The notes beneath the pieces were generated by a model. It was not told where the DNA came from and searched no databases. It worked only from the letters and a program-made list of their open reading frames with translations. A program made the position numbers and the translations under genes. DNA of 64,000 nt from Ensifer adhaerens (GTDB lineage Bacteria > Pseudomonadota > Alphaproteobacteria > Rhizobiales > Rhizobiaceae), in the NCBI RefSeq assembly GCF_020035535.1, contig NZ_CP083349.1, forward strand, positions 3,603,501-3,667,500, in the 5' to 3' direction. Each line of letters starts with the position of its first letter. The first letter of the stretch is position 1. This document shows positions 1 to 7,769 of the stretch, in pieces.

Positions 1-235
1 AACGGACTACGTGTTCATGAAGAGCTGAGCGCGCTCGCGCGCACGTGCTGACAATCTGCAATGAATGAAAGGCGGGGAAGCGGCCGAAAGGACTGCCTCC
101 CCAAAATACCGGCGTTGTGTTCGGCAGAGCGCCCGTATTCGCACGGCACAGTGTCCGGTCGCGAAGCGCTGGTCGCCTGACGGCAAATGCCGTTCATTTC
201 GAAAACAACTGTGAAATGAAGTGGTTGGGAGAAAT
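1..235. other. left-edge stretch, no gene recognised
   Basis: I see no recognisable gene here. Short open frames continue in from the left edge: one stops at 26-28 and another at 49-51, so a rightward gene could end here, but a fragment this short cannot be identified. The rest looks like ordinary spacer downstream of the leftward tRNA. No clear terminator hairpin with a T-run is visible next to the tRNA. Confidence 0.4.
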
Positions 236-310
236 TGGAGCGGGTGAGGCGATTCGAACGCCCGACCCCAACCTTGGCAAGGTTGTGCTCTACCCCTGAG
301 CTACACCCGC
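236..310 (-). tRNA. tRNA-Gly (GCC anticodon)
   Basis: Read on the minus strand this is a complete 75-nt cloverleaf. The acceptor GCGGGTG pairs with CACCCGC, and the D-arm (GCTC...GAGC) and T-arm (TTCGAAT loop) are normal. The anticodon stem-loop CCTTGCCAAGG carries anticodon GCC, reading glycine GGC codons. The 3' CCA is encoded at 236-238. tRNA genes are common integration sites, but no integrase or repeated 3' end is visible inside the window. Confidence 0.97.
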
Positions 311-561
311 TCATAATCCAAGGTCCGGGGGTAGTCGGTGGACCGTGGCGTCGGCGCTGTCTTGCGGCGACGGGCGGTATATGGCCTAAGCGATTTTGGA
401 ATGCAACAGGGAAATGACGAGAAATCGAATATTTTTTTGGAGCCCCTTCGCAAAGCCCGGAAATGCCGCGTTTTCGGCTAGGCTCGCCGCCTGTGAGATT
501 GCGCCGTGACGGGCTTCTCCCCTAAAGCAGATGCGAAACGAGTGCCCAAGGGATGAGAATC

Positions 562-1071
562 ATGAGTGAATCACAGCCGAAGACCGCCGAAGACCTCTTC
601 CGCTTTCTCGATCAGCTCGGGATCGACCATAAAACCAAGAACCACGAGCCGGTGTTCACCGTCGCCGAATCGGTGGCGCTTCGTGACGAGATGCCCGGTG
701 GCCATACGAAAAACCTTTTCGTGAAGGACAAGAAGGACAACTACTTCCTGCTCACCGTCGAAGAGCACGCGACGGTGGACCTCAAGACCATCCACCAGGT
801 GATCGGCGCGGCAAGCAAGGTTTCCTTCGGCAAACCGGAGAAGCTGATGGAATATCTCGGCGTCATTCCGGGTGCGGTGACCGCGTTCGGCGCGATCAAC
901 GACACTAAGGGCAACGTCAAGGTCATCCTCGACGAGGCGCTGATGACGTTCGATATCGTCAACTGCCACCCGCTCTCCAACGACGCGACGACCGCGATCG
1001 CAACGAAGGATCTGCTGCGCTTCATGGAAGCGACCGGACACGAACCGCTTGTCTTGAAAGTCACGGCCTGA
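562..1071 (+). CDS. YbaK/ProX-type aminoacyl-tRNA deacylase
   Basis: This 169-residue protein belongs to the YbaK/ProX family, freestanding relatives of the prolyl-tRNA synthetase editing domain. Family members hydrolyse mischarged tRNA, usually Ala-tRNA(Pro) or Cys-tRNA(Pro), in the cytoplasm. It shows the family's TKNLF segment with the conserved lysine (about residue 50) and the GxxPG loop (about 100-104). I chose ATG 562 because AAGGGA sits at 548-552 at normal distance; ATG 553 lies directly on that site. It stands alone, codirectional with the thioredoxin gene 58 bases on. The exact substrate (ProXp-ala versus YbaK type) cannot be decided by eye. Confidence 0.88.
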   Translation: MSESQPKTAEDLFRFLDQLGIDHKTKNHEPVFTVAESVALRDEMPGGHTKNLFVKDKKDNYFLLTVEEHATVDLKTIHQVIGAASKVSFGKPEKLMEYLGVIPGAVTAFGAINDTKGNVKVILDEALMTFDIVNCHPLSNDATTAIATKDLLRFMEATGHEPLVLKVTA

Positions 1072-1129
1072 CATACGATCTTTGGCGCGAATGCAGTAAG
1101 CTGGCAGACGAGCCGGCGAGGAGAGAAGA

Positions 1130-2104
1130 ATGACGGGCAGCGACAATCCCTATGCAGGGTCTTTCGGCACTCAGATGACGGCCTCGGCCTCCTTCGGCCA
1201 GCCGGCGCCGGCGGCCGCGTCGGGCGGCGACCTGATCAAGGAAACCACCACTGCCAACTTCACCAAGGACGTGCTCGAAGCCTCCAGGCAGCAGCCGGTT
1301 CTCGTCGATTTCTGGGCGCCCTGGTGCGGCCCCTGCAAGCAGCTGACCCCCGTGATCGAAAAGGTGGTCACGGAAGCCGCAGGCCGCGTCAAGCTCGTCA
1401 AGATGAACATCGACGATCATCCCTCGATCGCCGGTCAGCTCGGCATCCAGTCGATCCCCGCCGTCATCGCCTTTGTCGGCGGTCGCCCGGTCGATGGTTT
1501 CATGGGCGCCGTACCGGAAAGCCAGATCAAGCAATTCATCGAAAAGATCGCCGGCCCCGCCGTCGACGACAGCAAGGCAGAGATCGAGGCGGTTCTCGTG
1601 GATGCCAAGGCGCTCATCGATGCCGGCGACGCCCAGAACGCCGCAGGCCTCTATGGCGCCGTGCTGCAGGCCGATCCCGAAAACGTCGTGGCGATCGCCG
1701 GCATGATCGATTGCATGATCACGCTCGGCCAGGTCGCGGAAGCCCGCGAAGCGCTCTCCGGCCTGCCGGAAGACCTTGCCAAGGACGCAGGCATTGCGGC
1801 GATCGGCAAGAAGCTCGACCAGATCGAGGAAGCCCGCAAGCTCGGCGATCCCAACGAGTTCGAACGGCGTCTCGCCGCAAATCCCGATGATCACGAGGCG
1901 CGCGTGCTGCTCGCCAAGATTCGCAATGTCGAAGGCGACCGGATGGCTGCCGCCGATCACCTGCTGACGATCATGAAGCGCGACCGGGCCTTCGACGACG
2001 ACGGCGCCCGCCGCGAGCTTCTGTCCTTCTTCGAGGTCTGGGGGCCGAAGGATCCGGCAACGATCGCCGCACGGCGCAAACTCTCGTCGATCCTGTTCTC
2101 CTGA
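1130..2104 (+). CDS. thioredoxin-like protein with TPR tail (CnoX/YbbN type)
   Basis: The 324-residue protein has an Ala/Gly-rich leader (about 1-35), a thioredoxin fold with an intact WCGPC site (Cys66 and Cys69), and a C-terminal half of helical tetratricopeptide-like repeats. That architecture matches CnoX/YbbN chaperedoxins, which hold unfolding or oxidised proteins and pass them to GroEL or DnaK. E. coli YbbN lacks the second-site chemistry, whereas the CGPC here suggests real oxidoreductase activity, as reported for some alphaproteobacterial homologues. Rhizobial annotation often calls this trxA. A strong terminator follows at 2127-2151, so it is probably monocistronic or the end of its unit. 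Confidence 0.9.
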   Translation: MTGSDNPYAGSFGTQMTASASFGQPAPAAASGGDLIKETTTANFTKDVLEASRQQPVLVDFWAPWCGPCKQLTPVIEKVVTEAAGRVKLVKMNIDDHPSIAGQLGIQSIPAVIAFVGGRPVDGFMGAVPESQIKQFIEKIAGPAVDDSKAEIEAVLVDAKALIDAGDAQNAAGLYGAVLQADPENVVAIAGMIDCMITLGQVAEAREALSGLPEDLAKDAGIAAIGKKLDQIEEARKLGDPNEFERRLAANPDDHEARVLLAKIRNVEGDRMAAADHLLTIMKRDRAFDDDGARRELLSFFEVWGPKDPATIAARRKLSSILFS

Positions 2105-2126
2105 CCCGTCAGGCATTTTTTTGAGG

Positions 2127-2151
2127 AGGGGCGCTGTTTGCGCCCCTTTTT
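2127..2151 (+). terminator. rho-independent terminator after the thioredoxin gene
   Basis: An 8-bp stem (AGGGGCGC with GCGCCCCT) and a 5-nt TGTTT loop are followed by five T residues, 22 bases after the stop codon. Confidence 0.9.
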
Positions 2152-2299
2152 CGTGAGTACGGCTGATCACGATCCACATTCACCCATGAAGATCGGCGTA
2201 CTCGTCCCTTGAGATTTTCATGGAACGCACCATCTTCTGGTCTGGTTGACTACGCTTCCTTGGCGGGGCAAAGCGGACATCTGCAGGGTCTATCGGAAA

Positions 2300-2980
2300 A
2301 TGCACGTCGGAAATGCACGCTATCTCGGTCCGAAGGACTTGCCGGAGATCATTCCGGTGTTTCCGCTGACCGGTGCCTTGCTGCTTCCCGGTGCACAGCT
2401 GCCGCTCAATATCTTCGAGCCGCGCTACCTTGCCATGCTCGATGACGCGCTTTCCGGCAACCGCCTGATCGGCATCGTGCAGCCATCCTTCTGTGAGGGC
2501 CGCAACGAGACCGCTACGGGTCCGATGCAGGCGCTCTGCGAGGTCGGCTGCATCGGCCGCATAACCTCTTTCGCCGAAACCGGTGACGGCCGCTACATCA
2601 CCTCGCTCACAGGCGTCTGTCGCTACCGGCTGTTTTCGGAGGTCGGCGGCACCCGCGGCTATCGTCGCTTCCGCATCGGCCCCTTCGCGGCCGATCTCGA
2701 AAACCGCGACGACGAGACCCTCGTGGACAGGGCAGCGCTTCTCGCCGCCTTCAAGGCCTATCTCGAGGCCAACAAGCTGAAGGCCGATTGGGAGAGCGTG
2801 GAGCGTGCGAGCAACCGCACTTTGGTCAATTCCATGGCGATGATGTCGCCCTATGGGCCCGCGGAGAAACAGGCGCTGCTCGAAGCACCCGACCTCAAGA
2901 CCCGCGCCGAAACCCTGATCGCCATCACCGAGATCGTGCTCGCGCGCGACTTCGGCGATATGGACAGCATCCTGCAGTGA
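2300..2980 (+). CDS. LON substrate-binding-domain protein
   Basis: This 226-residue protein consists of a single Lon N-terminal (LAN/PUA-like) domain with no AAA+ or protease part. The signature segment [13 protein letters not shown] followed by FEPRYLAML lies near residues 16-45. Free-standing LON-domain proteins are common in alphaproteobacteria and their function is not settled; substrate or peptide binding is assumed. I chose ATG 2300 because conserved sequence begins soon after it, whereas the upstream in-frame ATG (2246) adds an unrelated tail. It is followed after 10 bases by the Trm112-like gene, so the two are probably cotranscribed. Confidence 0.85.
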   Translation: MHVGNARYLGPKDLPEIIPVFPLTGALLLPGAQLPLNIFEPRYLAMLDDALSGNRLIGIVQPSFCEGRNETATGPMQALCEVGCIGRITSFAETGDGRYITSLTGVCRYRLFSEVGGTRGYRRFRIGPFAADLENRDDETLVDRAALLAAFKAYLEANKLKADWESVERASNRTLVNSMAMMSPYGPAEKQALLEAPDLKTRAETLIAITEIVLARDFGDMDSILQ

Positions 2981-2990
2981 GCGCCGGATA

Positions 2991-3179
2991 ATGGATATCA
3001 ACGCCAGCAAGGTCGATCCGAAACTGCTCGAACTGCTCGTCTGCCCGCTGACCAAGGGTCGCCTCAGCTACCACGCCGAAGCCAACGAACTCGTCTCCGA
3101 AAAGGCCCGCCTCGCCTATCCGATCCGCGACGGCGTGCCGATCATGCTGGTCTCTGAAGCGCGCAAGATCGAGGATTGA
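2991..3179 (+). CDS. Trm112 family protein (UPF0434)
   Basis: A 62-residue Trm112/YcaR-like protein. The LLVCPLTKG segment and a [12 protein letters not shown]-terminus are diagnostic. In eukaryotes and archaea Trm112 is the activating partner of several methyltransferases acting on tRNA, rRNA and release factors; the bacterial short form has no settled role. Only one cysteine of the usual zinc-knuckle pair is present. It is the second gene of a likely two-gene unit with the LON protein. Confidence 0.88.
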   Translation: MDINASKVDPKLLELLVCPLTKGRLSYHAEANELVSEKARLAYPIRDGVPIMLVSEARKIED

Positions 3180-3216
3180 GGCCACGGCGGCTGGTTTCCC
3201 CTGGAATTCTCGACTG

Positions 3217-3375
3217 CCCCTCATCCGGCTTCTCCCGCAGGCGGGGCGAAGGAAGCCCGTGGCCCCTCCAGGATAACCACTTCAACCAGCCCAAACGCAG
3301 GCTTCGATTCCAACGCAAGCGCCTCGCTGTGAGGCAAGCTTGGCCGCGTCCGGGGAGAGGGCTAGGGTGAGAGGC
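3217..3375. repeat. RIME-like rhizobial intergenic palindromic element (copy A)
   Basis: This noncoding spacer begins with CCCCTCATCCGGCTTCTCC and ends with GGGGAGAGGGCTAGGGTGAG, so the ends are imperfect inverted copies of each other. An internal hairpin is built from CTCCCGC and GCGGGGCG. This matches the rhizobial intergenic mosaic element (RIME) class. Related copies lie at about 33222-33424 and 54450-54510. Confidence 0.75.
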
Positions 3376-3395
3376 AGTCCCCAACCGCAAAAACC

Positions 3396-4610
3396 TCAGA
3401 TCGGCTGACCAGACAGCAGCCTCGGATCGGCGTCACCGGCTACGCCTGCGGCCTGGCGAATGAAGAAGCTCTTGAGTGACGGCAACCGGTCGACGATACC
3501 GAGGCCGAAATCGCGGGCGATCCTGACCGGGGTGACGTCGTTGGAAAACAGCCGGTTGAGCACATCGGTCGTCACCCCCATGCGGAACGTGTCGAAACGC
3601 CGCCAGCTCTGGTAGCGCTCGAGGACCGCGAGCGAGCCGATGTCGAGACCGAGACGGTCGGCCTCGACGATGGTTTCGGCAAGCGCTGCCACGTCCTTGA
3701 AGCCGAGATTGAGCCCCTGCCCCGAGATCGGATGAATGCCGTGGGCCGCATCGCCCGCGAGCGCAAAGCGCGGCTTGACGAAATCGCGGGCAAGCGTGAG
3801 GCCGAGCGGAAAGGCCCGCCGCCCACCAACCACCTTCAGGTGGCCGAGCTTGTGGCCGAAGCGGCGCTCCAGCTCTTCCTCGAACAGGAATTCGTCGCCC
3901 TTGACCAGCCGCTCGGCGTCCTCCGTGCGCTCGGTCCAGACCAGCGACGAGCGATTGTTCTTGAGCGGCAGGGTCGCGAACGGACCGGCCGGCAGGAAAT
4001 GCTCCTCCGCCGTGCCCTCATGCGGCCGCTCGTGCTCGACCGTCGTGACGATGCCGGACTGGCCATAGTCGAACTCGACGGTCTTGATGCCCGCGGCATC
4101 ACGCAGCTTTGACCGCACGCCGTCACAGGCGACGAGCAGGCGCGCTTCCAGCTCCTCGCCGCCGGCGAGCGTGACCGCAACGGCGTGGTCGCCACTCCTG
4201 AAGGTTTCGACCATCGTCGACTGGCGATTGTCGACGCCGAGTTCCTCGCAGGCTCCCCGCAGCGCGCCAACCATCGCGGTGTTCGGCACCATATGGGCGA
4301 AGGGTCGGCCATCGCCACCATCGCCATCAAAGGTCAGGAAAACAGGACGAACCGGATCGGCCGCCTTCGAATCGGTAATCACCATGCGACGGATCGGCTC
4401 GGCCTCCGGCGCGATCTGATCCCAGACGCCGAGCACTTCGAGCATGCGTTCGGCAGCTGACGCCACCGCCGAGGCGCGCTGGTCCTTCTTCCACGCGCCT
4501 TCCGGCGCGCCGTCGATCACCATCACGCTGAGATGCGGCGCCGCCTTCTTCAGCGAAACGGCGAGCGAAAGGCCGACATAGCCGCCACCGGCAATCAAGA
4601 CATCGAGCAT
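3396..4610 (-). CDS. UbiH/UbiF/VisC/COQ6-family FAD-dependent hydroxylase
   Basis: This 404-residue flavoprotein monooxygenase is of the ubiquinone-biosynthesis type. The N-terminal GGGYVGLS dinucleotide-binding motif (about 8-15) and the second FAD motif GDAAHGIHPISGQG (near 284) are both intact. Family members hydroxylate the ring of the ubiquinone precursor at the inner membrane; which ring position this one uses cannot be told from sequence. The start is ATG 4610, immediately before MLDVLIAGGG and preceded by GGGAGAAAG; longer frames add only noncoding residues that run into the divergent tesB region. It ends beside the repeat element. Confidence 0.88.
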   Translation of the reverse strand: MLDVLIAGGGYVGLSLAVSLKKAAPHLSVMVIDGAPEGAWKKDQRASAVASAAERMLEVLGVWDQIAPEAEPIRRMVITDSKAADPVRPVFLTFDGDGGDGRPFAHMVPNTAMVGALRGACEELGVDNRQSTMVETFRSGDHAVAVTLAGGEELEARLLVACDGVRSKLRDAAGIKTVEFDYGQSGIVTTVEHERPHEGTAEEHFLPAGPFATLPLKNNRSSLVWTERTEDAERLVKGDEFLFEEELERRFGHKLGHLKVVGGRRAFPLGLTLARDFVKPRFALAGDAAHGIHPISGQGLNLGFKDVAALAETIVEADRLGLDIGSLAVLERYQSWRRFDTFRMGVTTDVLNRLFSNDVTPVRIARDFGLGIVDRLPSLKSFFIRQAAGVAGDADPRLLSGQPI

Positions 4611-4695
4611 CGGCTTTCTCCCGTCGCACTTGAGCATCGTTTTATGTCTATATAGATCAATGCCATCGACGTTCCTACCATCGGAGACTGCCGAA

Positions 4696-5580
4696 ATGTC
4701 GCGCCCCACTGAGACCGCCACGCCCATGGATGCGCTGCTTGCCATTCTCGACCTCGAGAAGCTGGAGGAAAACCTGTTCCGCGGCTTGAGCCCGCAGGTC
4801 GGCTGGCAGCGCGTGTTCGGCGGCCAGGTGATCGGCCAGGCGCTGGTGGCGGCCCAGCGGACCGTCGACGCGGACCGCTTTGTCCATTCGCTGCATGCCT
4901 ACTTCATGCGGCCAGGCGACCCGTCCGTGCCGATCATCTACGAAGTCGACCGTATCCGTGACGGCTCGAGCTTCGCCACCCGCCGCGTCGTCGCCATCCA
5001 GCACGGCAAGGCGATCTTCTCGATGTCCGCCTCGTTCCAGTACGACGAGGACGGTTTCGACCACCAGATCGAGATGCCGAAGCTTCCGCTGCCCGAGACC
5101 TTGCCGGGCGAGCAGGAGCTGAAGGAGAAATTCCTCGTGCATGCGCCGGAAGCGATCCGCCGCTACTGGGAGCGGCCGCGTCCGATCGAGATTCGCCCCG
5201 CCTCGCTGCACCACTATTTCACCCGCGACGACGGCAAACCGATCCAGGACGTCTGGGTCAAGGCGGTCGGCACAGTGCCACAGGAACGCCATATCCAGGC
5301 AGCCATCCTTGCCTACCTCTCCGATATGACCCTGCTCGACACCTCGCTCTACGCGCACGGCACTTCGGTCTTCGATCGGAACCTGCAGGTCGCGAGCCTC
5401 GATCACGCCATGTGGTTCCATCGGCCCTGCAAGATGGACGACTGGCTGCTCTATACCCAGGACAGTCCGAGTGCACACGGTGCCCGCGGGATGACCAGAG
5501 GCAGCCTTTTTACGCGTTCCGGCGTACTGATCGCCTCCGTCGCCCAGGAGGGTCTGATCCGGAAAAAGGCATCTGAATAG
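4696..5580 (+). CDS. tesB: acyl-CoA thioesterase II
   Basis: This 294-residue double-hotdog thioesterase hydrolyses medium- and long-chain acyl-CoA to free acid and CoA in the cytoplasm. The first domain contains RVFGGQVIGQAL, and the second holds LLDTSLYAHG, SLDHAMWFHRP and the late SVAQEG segment, matching the Asp/Thr/Gln catalytic triad region of E. coli TesB. ATG 4696 is chosen because GGAGA precedes it by about 9 bases; an upstream in-frame ATG (4630) overlaps the divergent ubiH control region. A terminator follows at 5644. Confidence 0.94.
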   Translation: MSRPTETATPMDALLAILDLEKLEENLFRGLSPQVGWQRVFGGQVIGQALVAAQRTVDADRFVHSLHAYFMRPGDPSVPIIYEVDRIRDGSSFATRRVVAIQHGKAIFSMSASFQYDEDGFDHQIEMPKLPLPETLPGEQELKEKFLVHAPEAIRRYWERPRPIEIRPASLHHYFTRDDGKPIQDVWVKAVGTVPQERHIQAAILAYLSDMTLLDTSLYAHGTSVFDRNLQVASLDHAMWFHRPCKMDDWLLYTQDSPSAHGARGMTRGSLFTRSGVLIASVAQEGLIRKKASE

Positions 5581-5643
5581 GAAATAAGCAGAAGCTTCAT
5601 TCTGCCTATTTTTTAATCTTCTAAAGTGCCGATTTTTTGATGC

Positions 5644-5674
5644 GCCGCAGCATTCGTGTTGCGGCTTTCTTTTT
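5644..5674 (+). terminator. terminator after tesB
   Basis: A 6-bp stem, GCCGCA with TGCGGC, is followed by a long T-rich tract (TTTC then a run of T). It sits 63 bases after the tesB stop and separates it from the glnK promoter. Confidence 0.75.
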
Positions 5675-5714
5675 TTCTGTTTTTTTTCATCAACTTAAGA
5701 CGAGCGTCAGAATC

Positions 5715-5730
5715 TGGCACGCCCCTTGAA
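5715..5730 (+). promoter_or_regulatory. sigma-54 (RpoN) -24/-12 promoter of glnK-amtB
   Basis: TGGCAC-N5-TTGAA matches the RpoN consensus TGGCAC-N5-TTGCA, with the GG to G(C) spacing of 10 preserved; the -12 element has GA in place of GC. It lies about 85 bases upstream of glnK. Nitrogen-limited NtrC/RpoN control of glnK-amtB is well established in proteobacteria. No convincing NtrC site was identified by eye. Confidence 0.85.
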
Positions 5731-5808
5731 TGTCATGGTTCGGTTGCACGGCGCTCTGGCGCTCCGCAGCAAGGAGAGACGGCCTCCGCCGGAGGCGAAC
5801 AAGGATGA

Positions 5809-6153
<345 letters not shown>

Positions 6154-6180
6154 ATCACGCCGTTCAGGGAGCACTACTCG

Positions 6181-7536
6181 ATGTCATCCAGCAAACTTAC
6201 CACCTCTCTTGGACGCCTCGGCGCGCTCAGCGCCGCCTTGCTTGCGCCGGCCTTAGCCTTCGCACAGGAAGCAGCGCCGGCCGCAGCCGCCGCAGCACCG
6301 GTCCCGGACAAGGCGGATACCGCCTTCATGTTCTTCTCCACGCTTCTCGTCTTCTTCATGCTCATTCCCGGCCTCGCACTCTTCTACGGTGGCCTTGTCC
6401 GCGCCAAGAACATGCTCTCGGTCCTGATGCAGTGCACCGTGATCGGCGCGGCAATGATGATCGTCTGGGTCGTCTACGGCTACTCCTTCGCCTTCGGCGG
6501 TTCGACCAGCCCCTATTTCGGCGGCTTCGCCAAGATGTTCCTCGCCGGCGTCACCGGCGAGAGCACGTCGGCGACCTTCTCGGAAGGCGTCGTCATTCCG
6601 GAATACATCTTCATGCTGTTCCAGATGACCTTCGCCGCACTGACGCCGGCCCTGATCGTCGGCGCCTTCGCCGAGCGCATCAAGTTCTCGGCCGCGGTCC
6701 TCTTCGCGATCCTCTGGGCCACGTTCGTTTACTTCCCGATCGCCCACATGGTCTGGGACGGCAACGGCCTGCTCTTCGGCATGGGCGCGCTCGACTTCGC
6801 CGGCGGCACCGTCGTTCATATCAATGCCGGCGTCGCGGGCCTCATCGGCGCGATCATGGTCGGCAAGCGCACCGGTTACGGTCGTGACATGATGGCACCG
6901 CATTCCATGACGCTGACGCTGGTCGGTGCTGCCATGCTCTGGTTCGGCTGGTTCGGCTTCAATGCCGGCTCGAACCTCGAAGCCTCGGGCGGCGCGGTTC
7001 TCGCAACCGTCAACACCTTCCTCGCAACGGCAGCCGCCATCCTCTCCTGGTCGGTCGTCGAAACCATCACGCGTGGCAAGGCTTCGATGCTGGGTGCAGC
7101 CTCGGGCATGATCGCCGGCCTCGTCGCCATCACGCCGGCCGCCGGCATTGCCGGCCCGATGGGCGCGATCGTCATGGGCGTGCTCGTCTCGCCGCTCTGC
7201 TACTTCTTCGTCTCGGTCGTGAAGAACAAGTTCCACTATGACGACACGGCGGACGTCTTCGGCGTCCACGGCGTCGGCGGCTTCTTCGGTGCGCTTGCCA
7301 CCGGCATCTTCGCCTCCTCGTCGCTCGGCGGCACCGGCTATGCCGACGGCGTCACCATGGGCGGCCAGTTCGTCACGCAGCTCACCGCCGTTGCCATCAC
7401 CATCGTCTGGTGCGGCGTCGTCTCGGTGATCCTCTACAAGGTGGTGGACTCGATCGTCGGCCTGCGCGTCTCCGTCGAAGCCGAACGCGAAGGTCTCGAC
7501 CTCTCGTCCCACGGCGAAGCCGCCTACCACAGCTAA
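6181..7536 (+). CDS. amtB: ammonium transporter AmtB
   Basis: This 451-residue Amt/Rh-family channel conducts ammonium across the inner membrane. A signal peptide ends near residue 29 (ALAFAQ), followed by an Ala/Pro spacer and eleven hydrophobic segments. The twin pore histidines are recognisable in FPIAHMVWDGNG and FGVHGVGGFFG, and the LFYGGLVRAKN signature follows the first helix. It is cotranscribed with glnK and ends at a strong terminator (7606-7634). Confidence 0.97.
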   Translation: MSSSKLTTSLGRLGALSAALLAPALAFAQEAAPAAAAAAPVPDKADTAFMFFSTLLVFFMLIPGLALFYGGLVRAKNMLSVLMQCTVIGAAMMIVWVVYGYSFAFGGSTSPYFGGFAKMFLAGVTGESTSATFSEGVVIPEYIFMLFQMTFAALTPALIVGAFAERIKFSAAVLFAILWATFVYFPIAHMVWDGNGLLFGMGALDFAGGTVVHINAGVAGLIGAIMVGKRTGYGRDMMAPHSMTLTLVGAAMLWFGWFGFNAGSNLEASGGAVLATVNTFLATAAAILSWSVVETITRGKASMLGAASGMIAGLVAITPAAGIAGPMGAIVMGVLVSPLCYFFVSVVKNKFHYDDTADVFGVHGVGGFFGALATGIFASSSLGGTGYADGVTMGGQFVTQLTAVAITIVWCGVVSVILYKVVDSIVGLRVSVEAEREGLDLSSHGEAAYHS

Positions 7537-7605
7537 GCGGTTCGCGGCGCCGCAGCTGGCGCCGCTCACAGTCCCGTCGCGATCCGTCTGATGCGGATCG
7601 CCTTT

Positions 7606-7634
7606 GGCCCGGATCGAAAGCTCCGGGCCTTTTT
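7606..7634 (+). terminator. terminator of the glnK-amtB operon
   Basis: An 8-bp stem, GGCCCGGA with TCCGGGCC, with an 8-nt loop is followed by five T residues. Confidence 0.92.
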
Positions 7635-7685
7635 CATGCCGATCTTGCGGACACCCACCGCTATTTTAGCGGCAACTACGCATGG

Positions 7686-7700
7686 TTAATGTCGCATTAA
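7686..7700. promoter_or_regulatory. CtrA-type box upstream of ftsK
   Basis: TTAATGTCGCATTAA is an exact TTAA-N7-TTAA match, extended to a perfect palindrome GGTTAATG/CATTAACC. It lies 70 bases upstream of the ftsK start. CtrA is the essential cell-cycle regulator of Rhizobiales and Caulobacter and is known to control division genes. CtrA binding here is inferred from the motif and position. Confidence 0.75.
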
Positions 7701-7769
7701 CCGTACTCCGCTTAGGTTGATTCCATGGCACGCAATGTGCCTTAGAGATCGAGACGGGCAGCAGGCAAT

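Noticed and set aside
1..310. tRNA-Gly as an attachment site for an integrated element
   Set aside because: No integrase, no direct repeat of the tRNA 3' end and no shift in gene content is visible beside it within the window.
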